NCBI GenBank assembly: GCA_020725265.1
Contig: DYFK01000017.1
Span: forward strand, 1-64,000
Direction: 5' to 3'
Origin: Hydrogenophilus sp.
GTDB taxonomy: Bacteria; Pseudomonadota; Gammaproteobacteria; Burkholderiales; Thiobacillaceae
Length of the DNA: 64,000 bases
A program made the translations under genes and the position numbers. Every line of letters starts with the position of its first letter. Within the stretch, counting starts at the first letter, position 1. Below, piece by piece: positions 10,783 to 19,892 of the stretch. Below the pieces are notes generated by a model. The model had not been told where the DNA came from, made no database searches, and worked only from the letters and a program-made list of their open reading frames with translations.

Positions 10783-11406
10783 TCAGCGCCGGACCTTGTC
10801 CAGCATCGGCGCCAGTTCCTTCCAGACGTTGTCGAGCAGCGCCGGCTGCGCGCCGGCGTTGGGATGCAGGCCATCGGCCAGGAAGGCATCCGGCCGGGTG
10901 GCGATGCCGTCGAGCAGGAATGGCAGCAGGCGGACCTTCTCGCGCTTCGCCACCTCGGCGAACAGCGCCTGGAACTTGGCGGTGTAGGCCGGGCCATAGT
11001 TCGGCGGCAGGCGCATGCCGACCAGCAGCACCTCGCTTCCCTGCTTTTTCGCCAGTCCGATCATCCGCTCCAGGTTGCGCGCGGTCTGCGCCGGCGGCAG
11101 TCCGCGCAGGCCGTCGTTGGCGCCCAGCGCCAGGATGGTCAGGCGTGGCCGGTGCGCGGCGAGCACGCTCGGCAGCCGGGTCAGGCCACCGTGCGTGGTC
11201 TCGCCGGAAACGCTGGCGTTGACCACCCGCCAGCCGGTGTCGCGCTCGCGCAGCCGGGTTTCCAGCAGCGCCGGCCAGCCGGCTTCGCGCGGAATGCCGT
11301 AGGCGGCGGATAGACTGTCGCCATACACCAGGATGGTCGGCGCCGCCGCCAGCGCGGCCGCCGGCCAGAGCCCACAGAGTCCAACCAGAATGAAGAAGAA
11401 ACGCAT
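10783..11406 (-). CDS. tesA: GDSL-family acyl-CoA thioesterase/arylesterase TesA
   Basis: A 207-residue periplasmic SGNH hydrolase with a signal peptide (MRFFFILVGLCGLWPAAALA). Block I GDSL is at residues 29-32 and carries the nucleophile Ser31. Block III is GANDGL, and the Asp/His pair is in the C-terminal DGLHPN. It hydrolyses acyl-CoA, aryl esters and lysophospholipids in characterised relatives. It is divergent from ybbA, as in E. coli. Here the two start codons overlap (CATG at 11404-11407), so the promoter of each must lie inside the other gene. Confidence 0.92.
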   Translation of the reverse strand: MRFFFILVGLCGLWPAAALAAAPTILVYGDSLSAAYGIPREAGWPALLETRLRERDTGWRVVNASVSGETTHGGLTRLPSVLAAHRPRLTILALGANDGLRGLPPAQTARNLERMIGLAKKQGSEVLLVGMRLPPNYGPAYTAKFQALFAEVAKREKVRLLPFLLDGIATRPDAFLADGLHPNAGAQPALLDNVWKELAPMLDKVRR

Positions 11407-12124
11407 GAATGACGCAACACTGATCGACATCGAAAACCTCGGCAAATCGGTACGGGTGGGCGAGGGCGCGCGCGGCGAGACCCTGCATATCCTCGCCGAT
11501 GTCGGTTTCGGCGTGAATGCCGGCGAGACCGTGGCCATCGTCGGCAGTTCCGGTTCCGGCAAATCGACCCTGCTCGGCCTGATCGCCGGCCTGGATACGC
11601 CCAGCAGCGGTCGCGTGCGCATCGATGGCGGCGATCTGTTCGCGCTCGACGAGGATGGCCGCGCCGCCCTGCGCGGTCGCATGATGGGCTTCGTGTTCCA
11701 GTCGTTCCAGTTGCTGCCGGGGCTGACCGCGCTGGAAAACGTCATGCTGCCGCTGGAGCTGGCCGGTGTCGCCGATGCGCGCGCGCGGGCGCGCGAGCAA
11801 CTGGCGCGGGTCGGTCTGGACGCGCGCGCCGGTCACCGGCCCGGCCAGCTCTCCGGCGGCGAGCAGCAGCGCGTGGCGCTGGCGCGCGCGTTCGCGGTGT
11901 CGCCGCGCATCCTGCTGGCCGACGAGCCGACCGGCAATCTGGACGCGCGCACCGGCGCCCAGATCATCGAGCTGATGTTCGAACTCAACCGCGACCAGGG
12001 CGCGACCCTGATCGTGGTCACCCACGATGTCGCGCTGGCCCGACATTGCGGCCGCCAGTTGCGTCTGGAGGCCGGCCGCCTGCTCGACGGCGACGCGCTG
12101 ATGGCGGCGGAGGCGACGTCATGA
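11405..12124 (+). CDS. ybbA: ABC transporter ATP-binding protein YbbA
   Basis: A 239-residue ATPase of the LolD/MacB-type ABC family. Walker A GSSGSGKST lies at about 47-55, signature LSGGEQQ at about 149-155, Walker B LLADEP at about 170-175, and the H-loop in VTHD. It pairs with the FtsX-type permease YbbP downstream through an ATGA overlap at 12121-12124. The ATG at 11405 aligns with the family start; an in-frame ATG at 11390 is possible. Substrate is unknown; export of a hydrophobic or envelope molecule is inferred. Confidence 0.92.
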   Translation: MNDATLIDIENLGKSVRVGEGARGETLHILADVGFGVNAGETVAIVGSSGSGKSTLLGLIAGLDTPSSGRVRIDGGDLFALDEDGRAALRGRMMGFVFQSFQLLPGLTALENVMLPLELAGVADARARAREQLARVGLDARAGHRPGQLSGGEQQRVALARAFAVSPRILLADEPTGNLDARTGAQIIELMFELNRDQGATLIVVTHDVALARHCGRQLRLEAGRLLDGDALMAAEATS

Positions 12125-14610
12125 TCGCGCTGGCCTTGCGCCAGCTCGCGCGCGAATGGCGGGCCGGCGAACTGCGCGTGCTGTTGCTGGCGGTGGCGCT
12201 GGCGGTGGCCAGTCTGACGGCGGTGGCGTTCTTCGGCGATCGTGTCGGCCAGGCGCTCGGCCGCGAAGCCAACACCCTGCTCGCCGCCGATCTGGCGCTG
12301 GCCGCCGATCACGCCATCGATCCGGCGTTCGCCGCCGAGGCGGGGCGGCGGCGATTGGCCACGGCCGAGACCGCGACCTTCCTGAGCATGGCCCAGGCCG
12401 GTGACGAGGATGAGCCGCGCGGTCTGCTCGTCGGCGTCAAGGCGGTCACGTCCGGCTATCCGCTGCGCGGCGAGCTGCGGATCGCCACCGCGCCGTTCGC
12501 CGCCGACGCGCCGACGCGCGCGCTGCCGGCGGTGGGCGAGGTCTGGATCGACGAGCGCCTGGCCACCGGCCTGGAGATCGGCGTCGGCGACCGGTTGCGG
12601 GTCGGCGAACTGGAGGTCCGGGTCGCCGCGATCCTGACTTTCGAGGGCGAGCGTGGCGGCAATTTCCTGGCCATGGCGCCACGCCTGCTGCTGCCGATGG
12701 CCGATCTGGCGGGCACCGGCCTGGTCCAGGAGGGCAGCCGCATCGCCTGGCGCCTGCTGGTCGCCGGCGAGCCAGAAGCGGTCGCCGGATTCCGCGACTG
12801 GAGCCAGCCGCGCCTGAGTCGCGGCGAGAAGCTGGAGGACGTGCGCGACGCCCGTCCGGAACTGCGCCAGGTACTCGACCGCGCCCAACGCTATCTCGGC
12901 CTGTCGGCCATGCTAACGGTGGTGCTGGCCGCCGCCGCCGCGCGTCTGACCCTGCGCCGTTACCTGCAACGCCAGTTCGACCGCTATGCGCTGATGCGCT
13001 GCTTCGGCGCCAGCCAGCGCCGCCTGCTCGGAATCTACCTGATCCAGCTGGTCGCGCTCGGCCTGCTGGCCGGCCTGCTCGGCGCCGGCATCGGCTGGGT
13101 CAGCCAGCAGGCGCTCACCGGCCTGCTTGGCGATCTGCTGCGCATCGGTCTGCCAGCGCCGTCGCCGATGCCGTTGCTGCTCGGTCTGGTCACCGGCCTG
13201 GCCCTGGTGCTGGCCTTCGCGCTGCCGCCGGTGCTGCGTCTGGCCAAGGTGCCGGCGCTGCGCGTGCTGCGTCGCGAACTCGGGCCGCCGCCGGGACGCG
13301 CGCTGTTCGCGCATCTGGCCGGTCTGGCGCTGCTCGCCGGCCTGTTGTTCTGGCAGGCCGGCGATCTTCGCCTGGGCTTGATCGTGGCCGCCGGCGTGGT
13401 CGCCGCCTTCGCCATCGCCGCCGGTCTGACGCGCGCGCTGCTGTGGCCGCTCGCCGCGCTGGCGCCGCAGCTGCCGGTGGGCGCGCGCCTCGGTCTCGAT
13501 GGCTTGCGTCAGCGCGGCTGGGAAACCACCGTGCAGGTGGTGGCGTTGAGTCTGGGCCTGCTGGCGCTGCTGCTGCTGACCCTGGTGCGCGGTGATCTGC
13601 TCGATGCCTGGCGTGGCAAGGCGCCGCCGGATGCGCCCAACCGCTTCGTCATCAACATCCAGCCGGAGCAGGTCGCGGCGGTGCGCGATCATCTGCGCGC
13701 CGCCGGCGTCGACGGCGTCGAACTGCATCCGATGGCGCGCGCTCGCCTGATCGGTATCGGCGGCCGGACGGTGACGCCGGAGGATTACCCGGAGGGACGC
13801 GCCCGCCGCCTGGCCGAACGCGAGTTCAACCTGTCGTCGCTGGCCACGCTGCCGCCCGACAACGTCGTCGTCGCCGGTCGCTGGTGGCGGGCCGGCGATC
13901 GCGACGGTTTTTCGGTCGAGGCCGGCCTGGCGGAGACGCTCGGCATCCGCCTGGGCGACCATCTGGAGTTCGATGTCGGTGGCCTGCCCTTGGCCGGGCC
14001 GGTGGTCAGCCTGCGCACGGTGGAATGGGATTCCTTCCGCGCCAACTTCTTCGTGGTGGCGCCGCCAGGCACGCTCGATGCCCTGCCGCGCAGCCACATC
14101 ACCAGTTTTCATCTGCCGCCGGAGCGGGCCGGCGTGCTCGCCGGGCTGGTGGCGGCATTCCCGAACCTGACCGTGATCGACGTCACCCAGCTCATGAACC
14201 AGATCCGCGACATGACCGACCGGGTCAGTCTGGCGGTGCAGTTCATCTTCGTGTTCAGTCTGGGCGTCGGCGTGCTGGTGATGCTTGCCGCGCTGTACGC
14301 GCGGCGCGACGAGCGCGCCCGCGAGATCGGCGTGTGGCGGGCGCTGGGCGCCTCGCGCCGGCGCGCGCGCGCCGCTCTGGCCAGCGAATTCGCGCTGCTT
14401 GGCCTGCTCGCAGGCGCCATCGCGGCGGGCATCGCCAGTACGCTGGCCTGGCTGCTGGCGCGCGAGGTGTTCGATCTGCCGCACCAGCCGGACTCGACCA
14501 TCTGGCTGGCCGGCATCGGCGGCGGCATGATCCTGGTGCTGGCGGCCGGCCTGTTCGCCACCCGCGGCCTGATCGACGCGCCGCCGATGGAGGCGTTGCG
14601 CGCCGATTGA
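12121..14610 (+). CDS. ybbP: FtsX-like ABC permease YbbP
   Basis: An 829-residue inner-membrane protein starting at the ATG at 12121 that overlaps the ybbA stop. It has one N-terminal helix (VLLLAVALAVASLTAVAFFG), a large periplasmic domain, a block of four to five helices around residues 260-470, a second periplasmic domain and a final three-helix FtsX core (VFSLGVGVLVMLAALYARRDERAREIG region). This doubled layout is typical of YbbP rather than LolC/E. It forms the transport unit with YbbA. Confidence 0.9.
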   Translation: MIALALRQLAREWRAGELRVLLLAVALAVASLTAVAFFGDRVGQALGREANTLLAADLALAADHAIDPAFAAEAGRRRLATAETATFLSMAQAGDEDEPRGLLVGVKAVTSGYPLRGELRIATAPFAADAPTRALPAVGEVWIDERLATGLEIGVGDRLRVGELEVRVAAILTFEGERGGNFLAMAPRLLLPMADLAGTGLVQEGSRIAWRLLVAGEPEAVAGFRDWSQPRLSRGEKLEDVRDARPELRQVLDRAQRYLGLSAMLTVVLAAAAARLTLRRYLQRQFDRYALMRCFGASQRRLLGIYLIQLVALGLLAGLLGAGIGWVSQQALTGLLGDLLRIGLPAPSPMPLLLGLVTGLALVLAFALPPVLRLAKVPALRVLRRELGPPPGRALFAHLAGLALLAGLLFWQAGDLRLGLIVAAGVVAAFAIAAGLTRALLWPLAALAPQLPVGARLGLDGLRQRGWETTVQVVALSLGLLALLLLTLVRGDLLDAWRGKAPPDAPNRFVINIQPEQVAAVRDHLRAAGVDGVELHPMARARLIGIGGRTVTPEDYPEGRARRLAEREFNLSSLATLPPDNVVVAGRWWRAGDRDGFSVEAGLAETLGIRLGDHLEFDVGGLPLAGPVVSLRTVEWDSFRANFFVVAPPGTLDALPRSHITSFHLPPERAGVLAGLVAAFPNLTVIDVTQLMNQIRDMTDRVSLAVQFIFVFSLGVGVLVMLAALYARRDERAREIGVWRALGASRRRARAALASEFALLGLLAGAIAAGIASTLAWLLAREVFDLPHQPDSTIWLAGIGGGMILVLAAGLFATRGLIDAPPMEALRAD

Positions 14611-14703
14611 ACGCGAGCCCGGGGAAAATATCGCCCGGACACAGGGGGTTCCCCAGGGCTGATCCGGGCTATATTCGCGGCAACGACGCCGACCGGGGCC
14701 ACC

Positions 14704-15813
14704 GTGGATTCCGCCTACCCGCTCATCATCGCCGCATCGCTGGCCTGCGGGCTGACCGCCGGCTATGTCATGCACCGCGCCGATTTCTGCGTTACCGCGA
14801 TGTTCCGCGACGCTTTCCTGTTCCGTGATTTCTTCCTGCTGCGCATGCTCGTGCCGCTGGTCGCGGCGAGCGCGCTGCTGTTCGAGCTCGGTCGCGCCGC
14901 CGGCCTGCTGACGCCGTATCCGTTTCCGCTGCTGGGCGCGCCGGCGCTGACCAACGTTTTCGGTGGTTTCGTGTTCGGCGTCGGCATGGTGCTGGCCGGC
15001 GGCTGCGTGGTAGGCAGCCTGTACAAGTTCGGCGCCGGCAGCCTGGTCAGCGGCGTCGCCCTGCTCGGCATGCTGATCGGCGCCGCCTTCTACGCGGAAA
15101 TCCATTCCGACTGGAGCGCGCTGGCAGCGGCCAGCCGGGTGGGCGACAGCCAGACCCTGGCCCAGGCCATCGGCGTGGCGCCTGCATGGCCGCTGTTGCC
15201 GGCGCTGCTGCTGGCCCTCTGGCTGATCTGGCGCTGGTGGCGCGCCGGCCTGCTGACCCGGGTGTCGCACGCCGCCGGTCATATCCAGCCCTGGCGCGCC
15301 GCGCTGATCCTGGCCGGGGTCGGCTTCGTCTCCTGGTCGCTGGTCGGCATGCCGCTCGGCATCACCACGTCCTACGTCAAACTGGGCGCCAGCCTGGAGG
15401 CGCTGATCTGGCCGGAGCACGTGCGCGGGCTGGCGTACTTCTCGTCGCTGCCGCTCGATTACGTGCCGCCGTTCTCGGATCACGCCATCCGCGGCGGTCC
15501 CGGCCCGGCGCTGGACGCGGTGGCGGCGGTGCAGTACCCGCTGATCGCCGGCATCATCCTCGGCGCCGCCGGTTCCGCGCTGCGGGTGCGCGAGCTGCGT
15601 CTGGCCTGGCGGGCGCCGGCGCGCCAGTACGCATCGGCGCTGGCCGGCGGCATCCTGCTCGGCCTGGCCGCGCGTCTGGTGCCGGCCTGCAACGTCTGGC
15701 ACCTGTGGGGCGGCCTGCCGATCCTGGCCTTGCAAAGTCTGCTGTTCCTGATCGGCCTGATTCCGGGGGCCTGGCTGGGCAGCCGTTTGTTGACCCGTTA
15801 CGTGGTGCGCTGA
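14704..15813 (+). CDS. YeeE/YedE-family sulfur (thiosulfate) transporter
   Basis: A 369-residue polytopic membrane protein with the three conserved cysteine motifs of the YeeE family: RADFCV near the N-terminus, GGCVVGSLYKFG in the middle and PACNVWH near the end. In characterised TsuA/YeeE these Cys relay thiosulfate through the membrane. The downstream gene encodes a TusA-like protein five bases away, the usual TsuA-TsuB pairing. GTG at 14704 is used as start. The 93-bp gap before it contains a TATATT -10-like hexamer near 14671. Confidence 0.85.
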   Translation: MDSAYPLIIAASLACGLTAGYVMHRADFCVTAMFRDAFLFRDFFLLRMLVPLVAASALLFELGRAAGLLTPYPFPLLGAPALTNVFGGFVFGVGMVLAGGCVVGSLYKFGAGSLVSGVALLGMLIGAAFYAEIHSDWSALAAASRVGDSQTLAQAIGVAPAWPLLPALLLALWLIWRWWRAGLLTRVSHAAGHIQPWRAALILAGVGFVSWSLVGMPLGITTSYVKLGASLEALIWPEHVRGLAYFSSLPLDYVPPFSDHAIRGGPGPALDAVAAVQYPLIAGIILGAAGSALRVRELRLAWRAPARQYASALAGGILLGLAARLVPACNVWHLWGGLPILALQSLLFLIGLIPGAWLGSRLLTRYVVR

Positions 15814-15818
15814 GAACC

Positions 15819-16070
15819 ATGACGCTGGAAACCGTCCGACTCGACATTCGCGGGCAGATCTGCCCGTCCTGCCTGTTGCTGACCCTGCGCGAGGTCAACC
15901 GCCACGCCGCCGCCATCCGCGCTGGCAAGGTCGAGGTGGAGGTGTTCACCGACGACCGCCAGGCCACCGCCACGATTCCCGAATCGGTCACCCGCATGGG
16001 GTTCCGCGTCGAGGTCGGGCGCGATCCGGAACGCGCCGGCGGCTACCGCATCCACATCCATGCCGCCTGA
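15819..16070 (+). CDS. TusA/SirA-family sulfur carrier protein
   Basis: An 83-residue protein with the TusA fold signature: LDIRGQICPSC near residues 8-18, then the beta-alpha-beta pattern ending VEVEVFTDD and a terminal strand. The first Cys of CPSC is the persulfide-carrying residue of the family; most relatives have CPxP, so the second Cys is unusual. It probably receives sulfur from the YeeE-type transporter just upstream, as TsuB does. Its 3' end overlaps the next gene by 11 bases. Confidence 0.85.
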   Translation: MTLETVRLDIRGQICPSCLLLTLREVNRHAAAIRAGKVEVEVFTDDRQATATIPESVTRMGFRVEVGRDPERAGGYRIHIHAA

Positions 16071-18285
16071 TACCGCGCGCGCCGACGCCGAAAGGTATCA
16101 GGCGGCGATCCGCTACATCCGCGCCAAGGTCGATCAGTTGCTGACGCTGATGGGCACGCGCCCGCTCCGGCACGAGGAGCTGGACGACGATACCCTGCTG
16201 GAGCTGGACCCGATCGGCATCGTCGGCGATTCCTTCGGCCAGGTCATCGCGCATCTGAATGAAACCAATCTGGCGCTGGAACTGGCGCGCGGCGAAATCC
16301 GCGCCATCTTCGACGCCATCCCGGCGGCGGTGATCGTGGTCGGCGCCGACGACCGCGTCGACGACTGCAATCGTCAGGCGCGCGAGTGGTTCTTCGGCGC
16401 CGCCGAGGCCGACCAGGTGGTCGGCCGGCCGCTGACCGAGGTCTGCGTGTGCGCCGAACTCAGCCATGGACGCCGGCCGGAGCCCGGCGAAACGCGCCTG
16501 TCCGGCCGTATCTATCAGGTGGTGACCTCGACCGTCGCCGGGCCGGACGCGGCCGGCGGCAAGGCGGTCTACCTGCTGTTCGACGTGACGCCGCTCAAGC
16601 AGGCGGAAACCGGTCTGCGCCTGCATGCCAAGGTGTTCGAGCACCTCGGCGAGGGCATCATGATCACCGATCTGGACGACCGCATCGTCGAGGTCAACCC
16701 GGCCTTCTGCCGGATCACCGGCCACGACGAGGCCGATCTGCTCGGCCAGGGCCAGGAACTGCTGGACTCCGGCCTGCATGAGCCGGCGTTCTTCGACGAT
16801 GTCGGTCGACGGGTGCGCGAGCACGGATGGTGGAAGGGCGAGGTCTACCTGCGTCGGCGCGACGGCGGCATCGTGCCGTTGCTGCGCACGATCAGCGAGG
16901 TGCGCGACCAGACCGGCGGGCTGACCCACCACCTGAGCATCCTCACCGACATCACTTCCCTAAAGGAAACCCAGACCCGGCTCGATTTCCTGGCCCATCA
17001 CGATGTCCTCACCAGCCTGCCCAACCGGCTGCTGTTCAACGACCGGCTGGAACAGGCGATCGCCCACGCGGTCCGCGACCATGATCGTTTCGCCCTGTTG
17101 TTCATCGATCTCGACCGTTTCAAGAACATCAACGACAGTCTCGGCCACCATATCGGCGATCTGTTCCTGGTCGAAGTCGCCGAACGCATGAAAACGCTGG
17201 TGCGTCGTTCCGACACGGTCGCCCGTGTCGGTGGCGACGAATTCGTCGTGCTGATGGAACGCGTGGGTGGCCAGGAGGATGCCTTCCGTCTCGCCGACAA
17301 GGTGATCGCCGCGCTCAAGCAGCCGATCCAGGTCTCCGGCCACGAACTGCACATGGGGTGCAGCATCGGCATCGCGCTGTTTCCGGAGGATGGCGAGGAC
17401 GCCATCGCGCTGATGAAGAACGCCGACAGCGCCATGTATCGGGCCAAGGATGCCGGTCGCGATGGTTACGCGCGCTTCAGCCATGAACTGTCCGAGGACG
17501 CCCGCGCCCGCCTGGCGCTGGAAAACGCGCTGCGCGTGGCGGTCCGCGACGAAGACTTCGAACTGCATTACCAGCCCATTCTCGACGCCGGCGGCCGCGT
17601 GGTCGCCGCCGAGGCCCTGGTGCGCTGGCCAAACGGCCCGGAGGGCGCCAACCAGCCCGGCCAGTTCATTCCGCTGGCCGAGGAAACCCGTCTGATCCTG
17701 GCGCTGGGCGACTGGGTGCTGCGCGAGGCGGTGGAACAATACCGGCGCTGGCGCGATGCCGGCCTGGGGCTCGATTACCTGTCGGTCAACATCTCCGCGA
17801 TCCAGGCCGGCCACCCGAATTTCGCCGACCGGATGATCGCGCTGCTCGATAACAGCGGCCTGGATGGCGGTGGCATCCAGATCGAGCTGACCGAGAACGT
17901 GCTGATGGATGACATCGAATACAGCCGCGCCGTGCTCGAACACCTGCGCGGCCATGGCGTGCGCACCGCCATCGACGATTTCGGCACCGGCCATTCCTCG
18001 CTCGCCTATCTGACGCGGCTGCCGATCGACAGCCTCAAGGTCGACCGCTGTTTCGTGCGCGACATTCCGGCCGACACCAACGCCGCCGCCATCGCCGCCG
18101 CCGTCATCGGCCTGGCGCGCACGCTGGGCATGAGCACCATCGCCGAAGGCATCGAAACCGCCGAACAGGAAGCCTATCTGCTGGGCGTCGGCTGCGATTG
18201 CCTGCAAGGTTTCCGCTACGGCCGGCCGATGCCGGCGGGCGTGTTCGAGGACTGGCTGCGCAACCGCGCCGGCGCGACCGGCTGA
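16060..18285 (+). CDS. PAS-PAS-GGDEF-EAL c-di-GMP signalling protein
   Basis: A 741-residue soluble protein. An N-terminal helical segment is followed by two PAS domains (about 75-185 and 190-305). A GGDEF domain follows, with intact GGDEF at 391-395, and then an EAL domain with EALVRW at 518-523, the ELTENVLM motif and DDFGTGHSS. Both catalytic signatures look intact, so it could make or degrade c-di-GMP. The start codon lies inside the TusA-like gene, which implies translational coupling to sulfur uptake. No membrane segment is seen, so the PAS domains probably read a cytoplasmic signal. Confidence 0.9.
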   Translation: MPPDTARADAERYQAAIRYIRAKVDQLLTLMGTRPLRHEELDDDTLLELDPIGIVGDSFGQVIAHLNETNLALELARGEIRAIFDAIPAAVIVVGADDRVDDCNRQAREWFFGAAEADQVVGRPLTEVCVCAELSHGRRPEPGETRLSGRIYQVVTSTVAGPDAAGGKAVYLLFDVTPLKQAETGLRLHAKVFEHLGEGIMITDLDDRIVEVNPAFCRITGHDEADLLGQGQELLDSGLHEPAFFDDVGRRVREHGWWKGEVYLRRRDGGIVPLLRTISEVRDQTGGLTHHLSILTDITSLKETQTRLDFLAHHDVLTSLPNRLLFNDRLEQAIAHAVRDHDRFALLFIDLDRFKNINDSLGHHIGDLFLVEVAERMKTLVRRSDTVARVGGDEFVVLMERVGGQEDAFRLADKVIAALKQPIQVSGHELHMGCSIGIALFPEDGEDAIALMKNADSAMYRAKDAGRDGYARFSHELSEDARARLALENALRVAVRDEDFELHYQPILDAGGRVVAAEALVRWPNGPEGANQPGQFIPLAEETRLILALGDWVLREAVEQYRRWRDAGLGLDYLSVNISAIQAGHPNFADRMIALLDNSGLDGGGIQIELTENVLMDDIEYSRAVLEHLRGHGVRTAIDDFGTGHSSLAYLTRLPIDSLKVDRCFVRDIPADTNAAAIAAAVIGLARTLGMSTIAEGIETAEQEAYLLGVGCDCLQGFRYGRPMPAGVFEDWLRNRAGATG

Positions 18286-18353
18286 CACCGGCCGCGAATG
18301 GCCGCCGGCAGCCTCTATACTCGGCGCTCCCCGATTTTCCCGAAGTCCTCGCC

Positions 18354-18656
18354 ATGCTCGATGCCTTGACCGCCGATCATTTCGCCACGCTGATCGATAC
18401 CGAGTTCCGACTGTTCCCGGAAGCGGACGCGGAAGCGGCGCTGCCGTTCCGGCTGACCGCCGTCGATCGCCTGGCATCGTCCGGGACCGGAGCGCGGCCG
18501 GAGCCGTTCTCGCTGATCTTCGACGGTCCCGACCAGCCGCTGCTGGCGCAACGCATCTACCACCTGGAGCACGACGCCATGCCGGCGCTGGACATCTTCC
18601 TGGTGCCGGTCGCGCGCGCCGGAAACCGGGTCCGCTATCAGGCCATCTTCAACTGA
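18354..18656 (+). CDS. DUF6916-like small protein
   Basis: A 100-residue protein without a signal peptide. It has the pattern of the DUF6916 family: an N-terminal F-x-x-L-x-x-x-F segment, a central FSLIFDGP, then LLAQRIYHLEHDAM and a final strand RVRYQAIFN. The secreted protein at 19889-20287 shows the same pattern (FSLRFRG, LVQGGYSFRHP, YLEARFSL), so the two look like paralogues. It converges on the tail-collar operon and probably belongs to it functionally. Molecular role is unknown. Confidence 0.7.
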   Translation: MLDALTADHFATLIDTEFRLFPEADAEAALPFRLTAVDRLASSGTGARPEPFSLIFDGPDQPLLAQRIYHLEHDAMPALDIFLVPVARAGNRVRYQAIFN

Positions 18657-18673
18657 CGCCGGGCCGCGCCGGT

Positions 18674-19378
18674 TCAGGCGCGGTCGTGGTCGATCGTGAA
18701 GGCCAGATAGGGAAACGGCGCCAGGTTGTCGAGCAGCGGTTCGGCGTCGCGTCGATAGAGCTGGTGCATGCCGTTGCCAGCCAGATCGGTGTCGAGCCGG
18801 TAGGCGCGCCAGTCGATGCGCCGGCCCGGCGCCAGCGCCGCCAGGTAGAGGCCACGCCGGAGCTTGGCCTGGCCCGGTTCCGTGCCGGTCGATAGATTCA
18901 GATGAAAGGCTTCGCGGCGGCCGTCGCGGTCGCGGATCGCGCCGGCCAGATTGAGGCCGCGGCCGGGCAGGACCGGCACGCGCAGGCTGAGACCGGCGCT
19001 GACATTGGCCGCGTGCCGGTTCTCGCAACACCAGGCGAACTGGCGCAGATCCCGTTCCGGATCGTAGATGACTTCCAGATCGAAGCCGCCCAGCCCGGTG
19101 TAAGCCCACAGGTGCGCGGACGGAAACAGGCCGTGCAGGCGCAGCCGCGCGCCCAGGCGGTGGAAGGCGGCATCGCCGCGCTCGATCCGGCTGGCGTCGA
19201 GTGGCCGGGTCCGGGCGCCGTCGGTCGGCAATTCCGACCAGGCCAGCGGCAGGTCGGTGGCGATTTCCGGCGCGGCGCCGATGGCGCCGGTGGTCCGGCC
19301 GGCCAGGGCGGCGCCGACGGCGCTGGCGGGCAGCAGCTTGAGGAAGGCGCGGCGTTCGCGCTCAGGCAGGTCGTTCAT
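18674..19378 (-). CDS. Tat-exported hypothetical protein, last gene of the collar operon
   Basis: A 234-residue protein starting at ATG 19378, with GGAG nine bases upstream. The N-terminus has a twin-arginine type signal (ERRAFLKLLPASAVGAALAG). The mature part is rich in beta-strand patterns and Trp/Tyr (SAHLWAYTGLGGFDLEVIYD, FAWCCENRHAANVSAGLSL) with no recognised catalytic motif. A folded periplasmic or surface protein is inferred. It overlaps the GNAT gene by 17 bases and closes the seven-gene leftward operon. Confidence 0.75.
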   Translation of the reverse strand: MNDLPERERRAFLKLLPASAVGAALAGRTTGAIGAAPEIATDLPLAWSELPTDGARTRPLDASRIERGDAAFHRLGARLRLHGLFPSAHLWAYTGLGGFDLEVIYDPERDLRQFAWCCENRHAANVSAGLSLRVPVLPGRGLNLAGAIRDRDGRREAFHLNLSTGTEPGQAKLRRGLYLAALAPGRRIDWRAYRLDTDLAGNGMHQLYRRDAEPLLDNLAPFPYLAFTIDHDRA

Positions 19379-19892
19379 GGGCGGTTTCTCCATTGGCGAC
19401 CGCGCGCGCCGGCGCGGTCCAGGCCATCAGCAGGTAGACGCCGGCCTCGCGCACGGGCCGGAAGCCCAGCCGTTGGTAGAGTCGCCGGGCCGGGTTGAAT
19501 ACTTCGACGTGGATCGACAGGCCGATGGCTTCCGCCGCCGCCAGCCGTTGCAGGGCGGTGAGCACGGCGGTGCCGATGCCGGCGCCGCGATGGGGTGGCA
19601 GCAGGGCGAGGTCCATGATCCGGATTTCGTCGTCGCGCCGGTGCAGGTACAGCCGGCCGGCGATCTCGTCGCCGCGCAGGATCAGCAGGAAATCGGCGCC
19701 CGGATAGTTGCCGGTGTAGTGCGCGGTCTGGGCGCGGAACTGCATGGCGACGAACTCGGCCTTGCGCGCGCCGCTCCAGTCGGTGCGCGCAAGCTCCTCC
19801 TCCCGCGTGCTCGCGTAGATCGCCAGCAGGAGGTCGGTGTCGGCCTCGGTGGCCGGGCGCGCGCGCAGCGGGGGCGGAAGTTCGGGAATCAT
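19362..19892 (-). CDS. GNAT-family N-acetyltransferase
   Basis: A 176-residue acetyltransferase. The acetyl-CoA motif A is LALLPPHRGAGIGTAVL (R-G-x-G-x-G/A) near residues 95-111, followed by the family's VEVFNPARRLYQRLGF segment. No export signal is visible, so it should act in the cytoplasm, possibly on one of the structural proteins of this operon before export. Start and stop overlap the flanking genes (ATGA at 19889-19892). The substrate is unknown. Confidence 0.85.
   Translation of the reverse strand: MIPELPPPLRARPATEADTDLLLAIYASTREEELARTDWSGARKAEFVAMQFRAQTAHYTGNYPGADFLLILRGDEIAGRLYLHRRDDEIRIMDLALLPPHRGAGIGTAVLTALQRLAAAEAIGLSIHVEVFNPARRLYQRLGFRPVREAGVYLLMAWTAPARAVANGETAHERPA

Noticed and set aside
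12913-15735. 940-codon open frame antisense to ybbP and the YeeE-type transporter
   Set aside because: It crosses two well-supported plus-strand genes and is Gln/Arg/Ala low-complexity, typical of a shadow frame in GC-rich DNA.
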